A stretch of 64,000 nucleotides of DNA from Chiridota heheva (taxonomy: Eukaryota; Echinodermata; Holothuroidea; Apodida; Chiridotidae): contig JAIGNY010002805.1 of assembly GCA_020152595.1 (NCBI GenBank), positions 303,501-367,500 of the forward strand, read 5' to 3'. The notes below the pieces were generated by a model, which was given only the letters and a program-made list of their open reading frames with translations, ran no database searches and was not told where the DNA came from. A program made the translations under genes and the position numbers. Position 1 is the stretch's first letter, and every line of letters begins with the position of its first letter. This document shows, in pieces, positions 25,662-37,371 of this stretch.

Positions 25662-27757
25662 AGGAGATCGGAAAATGATTGGAATGATGAAAGGAGGGAA
25701 AGGGGAAGTGGTGGTAAAAATGATTGGAATGATGGAGAGAGGGAAAAAGAAAGTGGTGGTCAAAATGATTGGAATGATGGACGGATGGAAAGGGAAAGTG
25801 GTGGTCAAAATGATTGGAATGATGGAGAGAGGGAAAGGGGAAGTGGTGGTCAAAATGATTGAAATGATGAAGAGAGGGAAAGGGAAAGTGGTGGTCAAAA
25901 TGATTGGAATGATGGAGAGAGGGAAAGGGAAAGTGGTGGTCAAAATGATTGGAATGATGGAGAGAGGGAAAGGGAAAGTGGTGGTCAAAATGATTGGAAT
26001 GGTGGGAGGTGGGAAAGGGGAAGTGGTGGTCAAAATGATTGGAATGATGGGATGGATGGAAAGGGGAAGTGGTGGTCAAAATGATTTGAATGATGGAGGA
26101 ATGGAAAGGGGAAGTGGTGGTCAAAATGATTGGAATGATGGAGAGAGGGAAAGGGAAAGTGGTGGTCAAAATGATTTGAATGATGGAGGGAGGAAAAGGG
26201 GAAGTGGTGGTCAAAATGATTGGAATGATGGAGAGAGGGAAAGGGAAAGTGGTAGTCAAATTGATTAGAATGATGGAGAGAGGGAAAGGGAAAGTGGTGG
26301 TCAAATTGATTAGAATGATGGAGAGAAGGAAAGGGGAAGTGGTGGTCAAAATGATTGGAATGATGGAAGGAGGGAAATGGGAAGTGGTGGTCAAAATGAT
26401 TGGAATGATAGGACGAATGGAAAGGGGAAAGTGGTGATCAAAATGCTTGGAATGATGGAGGAAGGGAAAGGGAAAGTGGTGGTCAAAATGATTGGAATGA
26501 TGGACGGATGGAAAGGGAAAGTGGTGGTCAAAATGATTGGAATGATGGAGGGAGGGAAAGGGGAAGTGGTGGTCAAAATGATTGGAATGATGGAAGGAGG
26601 GAAAGGGGAAGTGGTGGTCAAAATGTTTGGAATGATGAAGGGAGGGAAAGGGGAAGTGGTGGTCAAAATGATTGGAATGATGGAGGGAGGGAAAGGGGAA
26701 GTGGTGGTCAAAATGTTTGGAATGATGAAGGGAGGGAAAGGGGAAGTGGTGGTCAAAATGATCGGAATGATGGAGGAAGGGAACGGGGAAGTGGTGGTCA
26801 AAATGATTGGAATGATGGAGGGAAGAAAAGAAAAATTGGTGGTCAAAATGATTGGAATGATGGGACGGATAGAAAGGGGAAGTGGTGGTCAAAATGATTG
26901 GAATGATGGAGGGAGGAAAAGGGTAAGTGGTGGTAAAAATGATAAGAATGAAGGAGAGAGGGAAAGGGGAAGTGGTGGTTAAAATGATTGGAATGATGGT
27001 GGTCAAAATGATTGGAATGATGGGAGGGAAGAAAAGAGGAAGTGGTGGTCAAAAAAATGATTGGTCAAAAATGGAATGGGGAGGGAAGGAAAGGAAGGTC
27101 AAAAGAATGGACGGAGTGTGGTCAAAATGATTGGAATGTGGTTCAAAATGATTGGAATGATGGTTAAAATGATTGGAATGATGGAGAAAGAGAAAGGGGA
27201 AGTGGTGGTCAAAATGATTGGAATGGTGGGAGGGAAGGAAAGAGGAAGTGGTGGTCAAAATGATTGGAATGATGGACGGATGGAAAGAGGAAGTGGTGGT
27301 CAAAATGATTGGAATGATGGAGGGAGGAAAAGAGGAAGTGGTGGTCAAAATGATTGGAATGGTGGGAGGGAAGGAAAGAGGAAGTGGTGGTCAAAATGAT
27401 TGGAATGATGGACGGATGGAAAGAGGAAGTGGTGGTCAAAATGATTGGAATGATGGAGGGATAGAAAGGGGAAGTGGTGGTCAAAATAATTGGAATGATG
27501 AAGGGAGAGAAAGGGGTAGTGGTGGTCAAAATGATTGGAATGGTGAGAGGAAATGAAAGAGGAAGTGGTGGTCAAAATAATTGGAATGATGGACGGATGG
27601 AAAGAGGAAAGTGGTGGTCAAAATGATTGGAATGATGGAGGGAGGGAAAGGGAAAGTGGTGGTCAAAATGATTGGAATGATGGACGGATGGAAAGAGGAA
27701 GTGGTGGTCAAAATAATTGGAATGATGGAGGGAGGGAAAGAGGAAGTGGTGGTCATT
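25662..27757. repeat. 45-bp minisatellite, about 46 copies
   Basis: Unit contains AAGTGGTGGTCAAAATGATT, then GGAATGATGGAGGGAGGGAA, then AGGGG. The plus strand has almost no C (about one per unit), so the strands are strongly asymmetric. 27045-27180 is a diverged, shortened patch. The unit length is divisible by three, which keeps several frames open on both strands (up to 462 codons); none has domain or homology support. Confidence 0.96.
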
Positions 27758-28424
27758 GCATTGGATAGCAGAGAGAATATATGCAACTTTCACTGTACAT
27801 AATTTGACAGAAAATAGTGAAAAGACAAGTGGCTGTATATAATCAACTTTAGATACCACCCCAAGAGAATAATTTTGTTATTCAGAATTGCATGGGACAA
27901 TTAAAGAGTAAGGAAAATATTTGTGTAAGGGCATATGACTTCTCCCCTGCTTCCCCAACCTATATTTCACAACAATGAAGTACACACAAACTTGAATGTA
28001 TGATGGATTTAATGCACACCCCTACACAAAATAATACACATTATGAATATCAAGTTGCAGTTTATCAAACCAGTCACTTAAAAAAAAAAAATATTTAAAA
28101 AAATAATAATAATAATAATAAATATCTAAAAATGTTAAGGGGGGACAATTAATACAGTGAGGTAGAGGAGCACTGGCGGTGTCAATCAAATGATAAAAAT
28201 GACCCTAAAATTCTAAGATATTAATTACAATTGAAAGAGTAGAGATTGTAGAAGCAACAGAAAAAAAATCCCAGCATTTCTGGTGTTTAAATGTGGAATG
28301 ATTTACAATAGAAAAGTAGCATCATGAAAAACACATCACATATTTTCACTAAGTGTTTCAATGAGTGTTGTCCTAGATTGTAGGTTTAGGAAGCAAAGTG
28401 GGGGAGTGAAGGGGGACTACACCC
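27758..28424. other. Non-coding stretch with A-rich and AAT runs
   Basis: 28080-28130 is A-rich followed by AATAATAATAATAAT. No gene seen. Confidence 0.55.
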
Positions 28425-29660
28425 CTGATGGCATCCCATGCTATGACCCACATGGATCCCATCCTACATGTGTGTCCCACATTAATCCAACCATATGTAC
28501 CACATGACATCCCTCCCTATGTCCCACATGGCATCCCTCCCTATGTCCCACATGGCATCCCTCCCAGTGTCCTGCATCAGTGGCTTCCCACCTGATGTCC
28601 CACATGGCATCCTACCATATGTTCCATATGGTATCCCTCCTAATCTCCCAATGACATCCTACTTTATGTACCACATGGCATCACATCCCATGTTCCCATG
28701 GCCTCCCACCCTATGTCCCACATAGCCTCCAACCCTATGTCACACATGGCATCCTACCTTGTGTCACACATGGCATCCTACCTTATGTCACACATGGAAT
28801 CACAACCTATGTCACACTCTGTGTTACTCGTGGCATCCCACCATGTCCCACATGGCATTCTACCATGTTCCACATGGCATCCCACCCCATGTCCCACATG
28901 GCATCCCACCCCATGTCCCACATGACATCCCATAGGCTCCATAAGAAGTCTCATCCTAGCTATCACAGTCACTGATTGAGCATACTATGTATGAAAGTGT
29001 CAGTTCATATAATAACTTATATGCAAATGACTTGTTGAAATGGGGTGGGACAATGTCCCACATGACATCCCATATCATCCCATGACATTCCATCCCATGG
29101 CAATCCAACCTATGTCATGCATGGCATTCCACCACATATCCTGCATGGCATTCCACCACATATCCTACATGGCATTCCACCCTGTTCCACATGGCATCCC
29201 ACCCCATGTCCCATATGGTATCCCACCCCATGTCCCACATGGCATCCCACATGTCATCCCACCCTATGTCTCACATGACGTTCCAAAAGCTCCATAAGAA
29301 GTCTCATCCTAGCTATCACAGTCCCTGATTGAGCATACTATGTATTAAAGTGTCAGTTCATATAATACCTTATATGCAAATGAGTTGTTGAATAAGAAAA
29401 AAAGGTGGAGGTAAATAATTATGCCTGATATAGCCCTTGGTGTATACTACATGGTAAATATTATATCATATGTCCCTCATGGCCCCCATCCATGTCCCAT
29501 ATGGCATCCCTCTCTATGTTTATATGCAATCACATCCTGTCACACTACCTGACTAAGCATGCTAAATAAAAAAGTCTGGTCAGGTCATATACTGTAGTAA
29601 CTTTATGCAAATGAACACAATAATAAAGGTGGAGTTTAAAAAATCATGCCTGATATAACT
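28425..29660. repeat. Compound repeat: 24-bp arrays plus shared spacer
   Basis: Degenerate 24-bp units (CCCACATGGCATCCCACCCT plus ATGT) at 28425-28935, 29050-29290 and 29455-29530. Each block is followed by a related spacer: CTCCATAAGAAGTCTCATCC...ATTGAGCATACTATGTAT...TATGCAAATGA at about 28938-29032 and 29290-29384, and a decayed one at 29540-29660 (GACTAAGCATGCTAAAT...TTATGCAAATGA). Array plus spacer therefore behaves as a larger duplicated unit of about 350 bp. Confidence 0.85.
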
Positions 29661-30091
29661 GTTTGATGCCCAAATATTTTAAAGAATTTTAAGGATTTCA
29701 AATCTCAATTGCTACAAGAGAGACTTTAGGATCTCTGAAGAATACTGGAAAATTATATCATTTTACAGTCTTCTAAGAAAATATCAAATGTATTATAGAC
29801 TTTTTAAGGAACTAGTCTTTAATCCTATTTTAAGTACCTCTGAAAAACTTTAACATTTTATAAGGAAATTCTGAGGAATTCTCAAAAAACTTTAACATTT
29901 CTGAGGAAATCTCAGGACAATTCTGTGGACGGCCGGACGGACATAATCGCCATTACATAGGTTAGCATAAATGCTTCGCATGCGAATCAAAAATGGCAAG
30001 ATAAATTGTTAGCAATCCTTTCTCTGCCAAAAAAATAGATAAAAAACTTTCTTCCTTGGGTGCAAATTCAGGGAAAATTTGAAGCTATTCT
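29661..30091. other. Non-coding stretch
   Basis: Degenerate AAAACTTTAACATTT motif at 29850-29900 and a GC-rich GGACGGCCGGACGGACATAA near 29926. No gene seen. Confidence 0.5.
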
Positions 30092-31001
30092 GAAAGCCAT
30101 GTGAAAGCCAAAGCCATGTGAAAGCCATGTGAAAGAGAAAGCCATGTGGAAGAGAAAGCCATGTGAAAGAGAAAGCCATGAGAAAGAGAAAGCCATGTGA
30201 AAGAGAAAGCCATGAGAAAGAAAAGCCATGTGAAAGAGAAAGCCATGAGAAAGAGAAAGCCATGTGAAAGAGAAAGCCATGTGAAAGAGAAAGCCATGAG
30301 AAAGAGAAAGCCATGAGAAAGAGAAAGCCATGAGAAAGAGAAAGCCATGTGAAAGAGAAAGCCATGAGAAAGAGAAAGCCATGTGAAAGAGAAAGCCATG
30401 TGAAAGAGAAAGCCATGAGAAAGAGAAAGCCATGTGGAAGAGAAAGCCACATGAAAGAGAAAGCCATGAGAAAGAGAAAGCCATAAGAGAGAGAAAGCCA
30501 TGTGAAAGAGAAAGCCATGAGAAAGAGAAAGCCATGTGAAAGAGAAAGCCATGTGAAAGAGAAAGCCATGAGAAAGAGAAAGCCATGTGGAAGAGAAAGC
30601 CACGTGAAAGAGAAAGCCACGAGAAAGAGAAAGCCATGAGAGAGAGAAAGCCATGTGAAAGAGAAAGCCATGAGAAAGAGAAAGCCATGTGAAAGAGAAA
30701 GCCATGTGAAAGAGAAAGCCATGAGAAAGAGAAAGCCATGTGGAAGAGAAAGCCATGTGAAAGAGAAAGCCATGAGAAAGAGAAAGCCATGTGAAAGAGA
30801 AAGCCATGAGAAAGAGAAAGCCATGTGAAAGAGAAAGCCATGTAAAAGAGAAAGCCATGTGAAAGAGAAAGCCATGTGAAAGAGAAAGCCATGTGAAAGA
30901 GAAAGCCATGTGAAAGAGAAAGCCATGTGAAAGAGAAAGCCATGTGAAAGAGAAAGCCATGAGAAAGAGAAAGCCATGTGAAAGCCATGTGAGAGCAATG
31001 T
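30092..31001. repeat. 17-bp minisatellite, about 53 copies, with higher-order units
   Basis: Unit GAAAGCCATGTGAAAGA with TGTG/TGAG/TGTGG variants. Marker copies CATGTGG at 30431, 30584 and 30737 are each 153 bp apart, which is nine units, showing a higher-order repeat. 17 is not a multiple of three, so three overlapping minus-strand frames of 306-347 codons (Phe/Leu/Ser/Trp-rich) are open; these are artefacts. Confidence 0.96.
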
Positions 31002-31190
31002 GAACAGGCGGTTGTTTAGAGCCTCGTATCAAGTTCATTGACATAACTAGAATCAGAGATTGAACGGAAATGGTTAGAGAAAGTGAAACAAAATTGGTCC
31101 AAGACAGCCTGTCAGAAACTGTCCGCAATGGTCAGAATATGCCAGATCATCTCATATTCAGGTTTTTCTCCCTTTTTTCATAAGTGTCAG

Positions 31191-31537
31191 AACAATCATT
31201 AGTTGTTCTGCTCCTTAAAGTTTCAAAAAGTCAAACCCGACCTGATAAATAAGAAGAACAAGTCACACTGCCTTTTCCTCTTTATTTTCTTCATGCTGAA
31301 AACCTTAAGTAATTAGGATAAAAACTCCCTTGTCAATGGCTTCATTGTATTTTATCTCCTGTTGGCCCTGATTTGTTGTGGAAGTTAGTGTTGAGTGTCA
31401 TAATAGCAATGGATGAAGTTATTATTGTGTGGTTGAGTGGTTATTTTGATTAAGATCAGTGATCTCATTATTTGCTACAGTAAGTCTGTGGTATGATTTG
31501 CTGGAACAAATTTTTTAAGGAGATGAACAAGTCATGA
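31191..31537. repeat. Copy 2 of the 270-bp direct repeat
   Basis: Matches 25024-25290 in the same orientation, with extra segments (for example CTCCCTTGTCAATGGCTTCA, not in copy 1). Both copies end AGTCATGA after GGAACAAATTTTT. Confidence 0.9.
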
Positions 31538-33177
31538 TCAGAAAACACAGTCAGAAACGTTCCAATTTCTGACCGTTCTCTGACGAATGGTTTTTCTGAC
31601 TGTTTCTGACAGAAATATTTCTACAAGGGAAAAAACATCGTAACAATTGAAAAGATATGTCGTGACAATTGGAAAAAAATAACTTGAAAATTGAAGAGAG
31701 AAAAAATATCGTGAAAATTGAAAGAAATATTGTGAAAAAATGTCTTGAAAATTGGAAAGATATAACATGAAATTTCTCGAACATGAATTTAGAATACCTT
31801 TCGAACATTTTTTGCAATTAGTGAAAAGTTTTTATTCAGTAAAAAAAAAGACATCCTCACAGCCTTAAAGCTTTGATTAAGGCAGTCGGGATATCTTTAA
31901 TATAAGTAATATTTTTGCAATCCTCCTAGTGGAGACAGCTTAACAACCATAAAAGCTTTAAATTCTCCTAAGTGAATGAACTGTCTATGCTGAAGAGGTA
32001 CTTGCAATATGAAATCTTTATTCAGCTATTATGTTAATTTACCTCCTAACTCCTTGCATATGTTGATAGGTTAATTGACAGTTTATATTTGATGCATTAT
32101 AACTTTAAAGCTTTGAAACTCATTAAATAAAGTATATTTTATCTTCTGAAAATTTTTTGATAATATCAAAAGAATATACTTCTTTCAACCTTTTGTAAAA
32201 AGTTAAAGATTTATTATCATAATTTGCATTTTCTATCTTTGCTTATGTTGATAAGAGGTTACATATCTACTAAGAATGGGACTAATTATCCCGTTTTTCT
32301 ATAATTCTTTTCACCAAATGGGTTTCAGTTTACTATCGTTTAGGCTTATGTTCTCTTCATGCAGTGAATCTTTGTAAATGATAATTTTTTAATAATAGAT
32401 TTCTTTGTAGATGATAATTTTAAAGGTATTTTATTCAATTTACCAGAACTGTACCCTAAATATATCTTTAATCTTGATAGACTATGTAGTGTGTTACATC
32501 CTATTCAGTCATTAGCCTCTTTGCCCACAGAAGATGGAGCTTCAAAGTTCCAATACATTAACTATTTTAATGAGAGGCTTACGGCTGTCTGATGTGTAGG
32601 AAGTTAAAGGCTTTCAAGTTATAAAGCTTCAGTCTATTCAGGAAATTACATGTCTGCCCACTGAAATAGGTTTAGATTTGATCTCTATCTTATATTGATG
32701 TTGTGATGTTTTATATTCAGTGCATTAACTATTTCGGCAAGATAGGTTTACAATCTGAAAAGTCAGTTTTTGTGTAAATATCAAGATAAATAAACAATAC
32801 AAGTTATGTGCTATCTTAGCAATTAGCTTTCTATTCTGTGTATGAACTTCTTGTCTCCTCAAGCAAGGTTTAACGTAAGTACCGCATTCAGTAAAATCAT
32901 TACAGGTTAGGGGCATCAGGCTTTTAATACTGTATTCAGAGTTTTACCAATATGTCAATTGAGCAAACATCTATTGATTTAATATCTTGGGTTTTATATT
33001 CTACTTTGCAAAATTTTCTACCCAGTGAATGTAACTTGTCTCATATCTTGAAATCTCTGCACAGTTACTTTTCTCAATTTAGTAACATTAAATTCAGTAC
33101 AGTTTTCAAATTCTTCTGAAGTACTGTACCTTCTTTTCCTTTTCTTTATGTCATGGTCACAACTCTAAATTAATTAG
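31538..33177. other. Non-coding stretch with degenerate TGAAAATTG repeat
   Basis: 31615-31780 repeats TCGTGAAAATTGAAAGA-like motifs. 31781-33177 is AT-rich with nothing recognised. Confidence 0.55.
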
Positions 33178-33555
33178 TCCAGGCATTATAAGCCAAAATG
33201 GTGCCTATAACCCGCCACAAATTACAATAGTTTCATTTTTACCATCAAACTGCATAGAAAGGTCCACAGAATGACAGAAAAAAAGTCTACCAAAAATATA
33301 CGAGTGGAACATTGTCTAATTTGTATAAATCCAAAATGGCCGTCATTTTATAAGCCAGCTTCCTGTTTTCCTCTATAAGCAATTCTCGTAATCCACAATA
33401 GATTACAATTGCTTTTATTTTACTGCCAAACTGCTCAGAAAGGTCCGCAGATTGACAAAAAGTTTTCTAAAATCCTACTCTAATATTGCCTAATTTGCAT
33501 AAATCCAAAATGGCTGCCATTTTATAAGAGAACGAGCTGCTTTCCCCCTAATAGC
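33178..33555. repeat. Left inverted arm of the composite transposon
   Basis: Starts TCCAGGCATTATAAGCC. It contains two related sub-repeats, each with GAAAGGTCC(A/G)CAGA-TGACA and TAAATCCAAAATGGC(C/T)G. It is the diverged reverse complement of 37005-37371. Confidence 0.8.
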
Positions 33556-33722
33556 AGTTCTTGGAATCCACAGCAGATAGATATTGGTTTCATTTTACCA
33601 CTATATACATTATTTCACTTAACTGGTCGATGAAATGGTCATTGCTGAAAATAAAATAACACAGTCGCTCAGTATGTACACTTTAACCATAATAATTTAT
33701 TACTTGCTAGTTGCTGAGCTTG

Positions 33723-34434
33723 CTATTGGCTTTCATAGTCAGCTAAAATTACTTTTAAAAATGAAATTAATTCTCTTTCTTTCCTGCAATTTTTAGCCCC
33801 CAAAAGGGAGGGTTTGGACTTGAAGCTTATGTGGCCCTCCCTGTGGGATATGGTATGAATGGCGCGATGCCACCTGGAGGCCACAGCCAACAGGATGACT
33901 GTCTTGGTGGAGAGCTCTTTGATAGAGCAGGTAGCAATCGGTTGAAAGGGCGGTTTAGCCAGTGTTTCTAGCACCAATCGTGTGTCCCATGGTGGAGCTA
34001 GCGCCGGATCATAGATCTTGGAATGAGCGAGTCTCGCAGAATACGTCCTAAGCGTAGACTTGTAACTGCCGTCGGCCGCCATTTTAGAAGCTTCATGCGA
34101 AAGGCTCTTCTCAATAAAAGATGGTTGGAGAGAGGCCACACAGTCATAAGTAGTTACTCTGGGCTAGGTGTGATGATCCTGTTTCTGGGATTGCTAGTAG
34201 GTCGTCCTGTCGAGGTACTGTAACTTGTGCAAGAAGTTTCTTGTACCAGCTGCAAGAGGGCTGGAACATGGGAACACCACGCTTGGTCTGTCCCATTGGG
34301 TGCAATTAAAATGACCTAATGTTGGACAGAGGGATTGCATAACCCACAACTAAAGTTTCACTGTAGACTAAGGACGGTCTTACCCTAAAATTTCTTTGTG
34401 CGAGAGGTCTGAGACAGAAGAGCGATTGAAGTCC
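33723..34434 (-). pseudogene. DIRS-like retroelement remnant: tyrosine recombinase N-part and linker
   Basis: Minus-strand remnant. The 138-codon frame at 33723-34139 has the pattern of DIRS-type tyrosine recombinases (YKSTLRTYSARL, then LVLETLAKPPFQPI, then KTVILLAVASRWHRAI near the first catalytic Arg). Upstream of it, frameshifted pieces (ILIAPNGTDQAWCSHV, PRQDDLLAIP) fit the linker before the recombinase. The C-terminal half with the remaining catalytic residues is absent. DIRS elements integrate with a tyrosine recombinase instead of an integrase. Stops and frameshifts show it is dead. A LINE insertion separates it from the reverse transcriptase part. Confidence 0.75.
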
Positions 34435-34436
34435 AG

Positions 34437-35804
34437 AAACACCCGCGGAATTCAAATAGATAACAATAATATATGTTGTCTTCTTTATGCAGATGACCTC
34501 ATTATCTTTCCAGAAAATGTTTATTCCTTGCAAAGTTTACTCAATATTTTCCAAGGTTATTGTGAAGGGAATGATTTGACTGTAAATTCAGATAAAACAA
34601 AGTTAATGGTTTTTAGAAAGGGCGTACACATTGCAAGAAGTGAACGCTTTTATTTCAAAGGCAAGATTATTAAGACTGTAAATAGCTATATTGCGTAGGA
34701 TTAAATTTTATGCCAAAAGGAGTATGGTCAAAATCCCAAGTTTAACAGAATTTAAAGTCTAAGGTTGCTTTGTTCAATTTTAAGACAATTTTGTCTAGAA
34801 CTAATGATTTACCTGTAAGTAATATCATCCAAATTTTTGATCATAAGATAATGCCTATTTTAACATACAGTTTCGAGTTATGGGGTATCACTCCCCATGA
34901 AAATGCAATAAAAGTGTACAATTCGTTTCATAAATATGTATTAGGTTTACCACCAAATGCCCTAAATATTCTAGCTTTAGGAGAGCTAGGTCGCTTTTCC
35001 TTTAAAACTGAAACAATATTAAAGCAAATAACTTATTGGTTAAGACTTCTTATTCTTGATAAAGACAGGTATCAGACTCTTTGCTATGTAGAACAAAGAG
35101 TATTGTGAAAAGAAAAAAAAGGGAGTGCTATCATGGGGACTGTGTGTCAAAAACATTTTGTATGAAACTGGGTTTGGTAATGTTTGGGAAGGGCAAGGAG
35201 AAGGGATCACTGCACATTTTTTATGAAAATTTTAAGCAGCGAGTTTGTGACATACAGTAGATAGACAGAACTGGTTGAGTGATATTTAATCTAGAAGTTC
35301 TTTGCATTGTTATGCACAATTTAAAACAGAAAGCTATGCAGAGCCATACTTATTATTCAATAATGTTTTTAAGCTTAAAAAGTCGGTCTCCATAATCAGA
35401 TGTGCTTGCCTTGATATTGAAGTCAGCGAAGGCCATTATTGTTATATATAACTTATGAGCAAAGGGTTTGTCAGGTTTGCAAATTAAATCAAGTTGAAGA
35501 TGAATATCATTTTCTCTTAATTTGTCCATTCCTCTCTGAAATCCACTAAATTTATTTTTAAATACTTCGTTCAACCCGCAACTAGATCAAAATGTAATAT
35601 TCTAATATCAGCTAGTTCTAAATACTTATTTTTAGTTATCACACTTTATTTTACATGCAATGGAAGCAAGACGTTTGTTTCTTTCTCTTTGTTTGTTGTA
35701 AGAACCTCAATCATGTACCATTTCATTTATCGTTTATGTTTCTGACAAAGGCCAGATGGCCTAGCGCACTGTAATGAATTATATTGTATTGTATTGTATT
35801 GTGA
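34437..35804 (+). mobile_element. 5'-truncated LINE (non-LTR retrotransposon) inserted in the DIRS element
   Basis: Plus-strand remnant of a LINE reverse transcriptase. 34440-34698 encodes the catalytic box ICCLLYADDLIIF and then LTVNSDKTKLMVFRKG. After a frame break, 34770-35108 encodes MPILTYSFELWGI and a YVLGLPPNA-type region. Further decayed pieces to about 35530 resemble the C-terminal domain. It ends in ATTGTATTGTATTGTATTGT (35783-35802), a typical LINE 3' repeat tail. It is truncated at the 5' side, just before the YADD motif. A jockey/CR1-like group is likely, but the clade is not certain. Not functional. Confidence 0.85.
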
Positions 35805-37004
35805 ACATGTCCACCTTCCAGACCCTGTTGCCGGGTCAGGACGCAAGTGTATGAGCTTTGCGTCTCTACCACTGGGAGGAAGATCACCCTGTCTGTCATT
35901 GAGGCATGACAGGAGGTACGATTTCATATTCAGCTTCTTGGACAAGTGACAGGCTTGTAGCGTTACCTTATGGGCCATGCCACACTCCAACAGTTAAGTG
36001 AGGAACCACAGGTCCATGGATCGGTTTCCCCTTGTGATTGCTGTAGGCGACTACTGTTTTGTTGTCTGAATGAATCAATACTGACTTGTATGTCACTAAT
36101 GGGCAGATGTTTTGCAGGACTCTACACACCACCACTAATTCCAGCATATTGATGTTCCGCTGACTCCACTTAATCTTGGTCGAAGTGTGCTCCCCGGCCA
36201 ACGTCTGTCACCAAAGTGACGTAAGGTATAGGGGCGGAATAGACAGACCGTCAGACCAATGGAATAGGTCTATAGCCACCATAACAGATGAGGAATGACC
36301 AACTGCAAAAGTGGGATAGGGGTATAGAGATCCTGCATCAATGGGATGAAACTGTAGATCCCTCATGCAAAACCGGTACCATGTCTACAAGGCTCGGGAT
36401 ACCAGCCACCATCTCACATGTGACATTTGGTTTCCCAAAATCAGGTCTGCCCAGCCTGGACCGCTAATTGCTATTTCCTGATCAGCACGGCGAATGTCTA
36501 AAACCGTAAGTGGGGGTCTAAGTACCGCGCCAGGTCCAACTTCTACCGATAGACCACCTAAACGGCGAATAAAGTCGAGGACCTAGGCGGTAAGGGAAGC
36601 CGCTCTCCCCTGGTCGTCTGTCACGCACTATATTCAGTCGTCAAGGCACATAATGTAAAGATCATGATGCCGTTCTTTCTTAGGGACGCAGCAAGCACCC
36701 TCGTCAGCCTCATGAAGAAATGGGGAGCCGTAGAGAGGCCAAATGGCAGAGCTCTGAAGGTATCATTTTGGTCATCGAAGAGGAACGCCAAAAAGTGCTA
36801 GAGTCCCCGGTGGATTGAGATGTGAAGGTAGAGAAGGACATGGCTCTAGGAGCCTGACGTAGCAGCAGAACAATGGAGGATAGGATCCCCATCTTGGAGT
36901 GTGCTGGCCTGATGAACTTGTTCAGGGGCTGCAGGTTCCAGATAAGTCTCCATTTGCTGTTTTTCTTGGTAGCCAAGAAAAACATGAAGGTGATGCCCGA
37001 TTCT
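35805..37004 (-). pseudogene. DIRS-like retroelement remnant: reverse transcriptase and RNase H
   Basis: Minus-strand continuation of the DIRS-like element. Near 36985-36890 there is FLATKKNSKWRLIWNLQPLN, the reverse transcriptase N-terminal signature. IMCLDD, the catalytic pair, is at about 36637-36654, followed directly by a stop. RNase H follows, with NMLELVVVCRVL and VLIHSDNKTVVAYSNHKG at about 36130-36020. The RNase H end (KVTLQACHLSKKLNM) lies at 35970-35920. Domain order RT, RNase H, then recombinase across the LINE is that of DIRS. Multiple stops and frameshifts; no gag-like part seen. Confidence 0.82.
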
Positions 37005-37371
37005 GCCCTTTTTTTTTAAAACTGCTAAACTTGCTTATATGATGGCGGCCATTTTGGATTTATACAAATTAGGCAGTGCTTCATGAGTTGTTTATCTTTG
37101 AGAAATCATTTCTGTCATTTTGGGGTCCTTCTCAACTAAGTTCGGTCAAAAAAATTGATATATTCAAAACTGAAAAGTATTATTCAGGGAAAACTTCTAA
37201 ATTTCTTATATAATGGCGGGCATTTTGAATTGATGCAAATTTAGCATGTTCCACTCAATCGATTTTGGTAGACTATTTTTTTGTCATTATCATATGAACC
37301 TTTCTAGGTTGAATTCCCATAAAATGTAAACTATTGCACTTTGTGGTGGGGTAATCCATATAATGTCTGGG
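37005..37371. repeat. Right inverted arm of the composite transposon
   Basis: Reverse-complement counterpart of 33178-33555, with matching landmarks GGCGGCCATTTTGGATTTAT, GAACCTTTCTAGGTT and CATATAATGTCTGGGCAT. It has the same two-sub-repeat structure. Confidence 0.8.

Noticed and set aside
25618-27006. A 462-codon minus-strand frame, Pro/Phe/His-rich
   Set aside because: Product of the 45-bp minisatellite; several frames on both strands are equally open.
30009-31128. Minus-strand frames of 306-347 codons as a membrane protein (Phe/Leu/Trp-rich)
   Set aside because: All three frames of the 17-bp array are open together; the hydrophobicity comes from the repeat unit.
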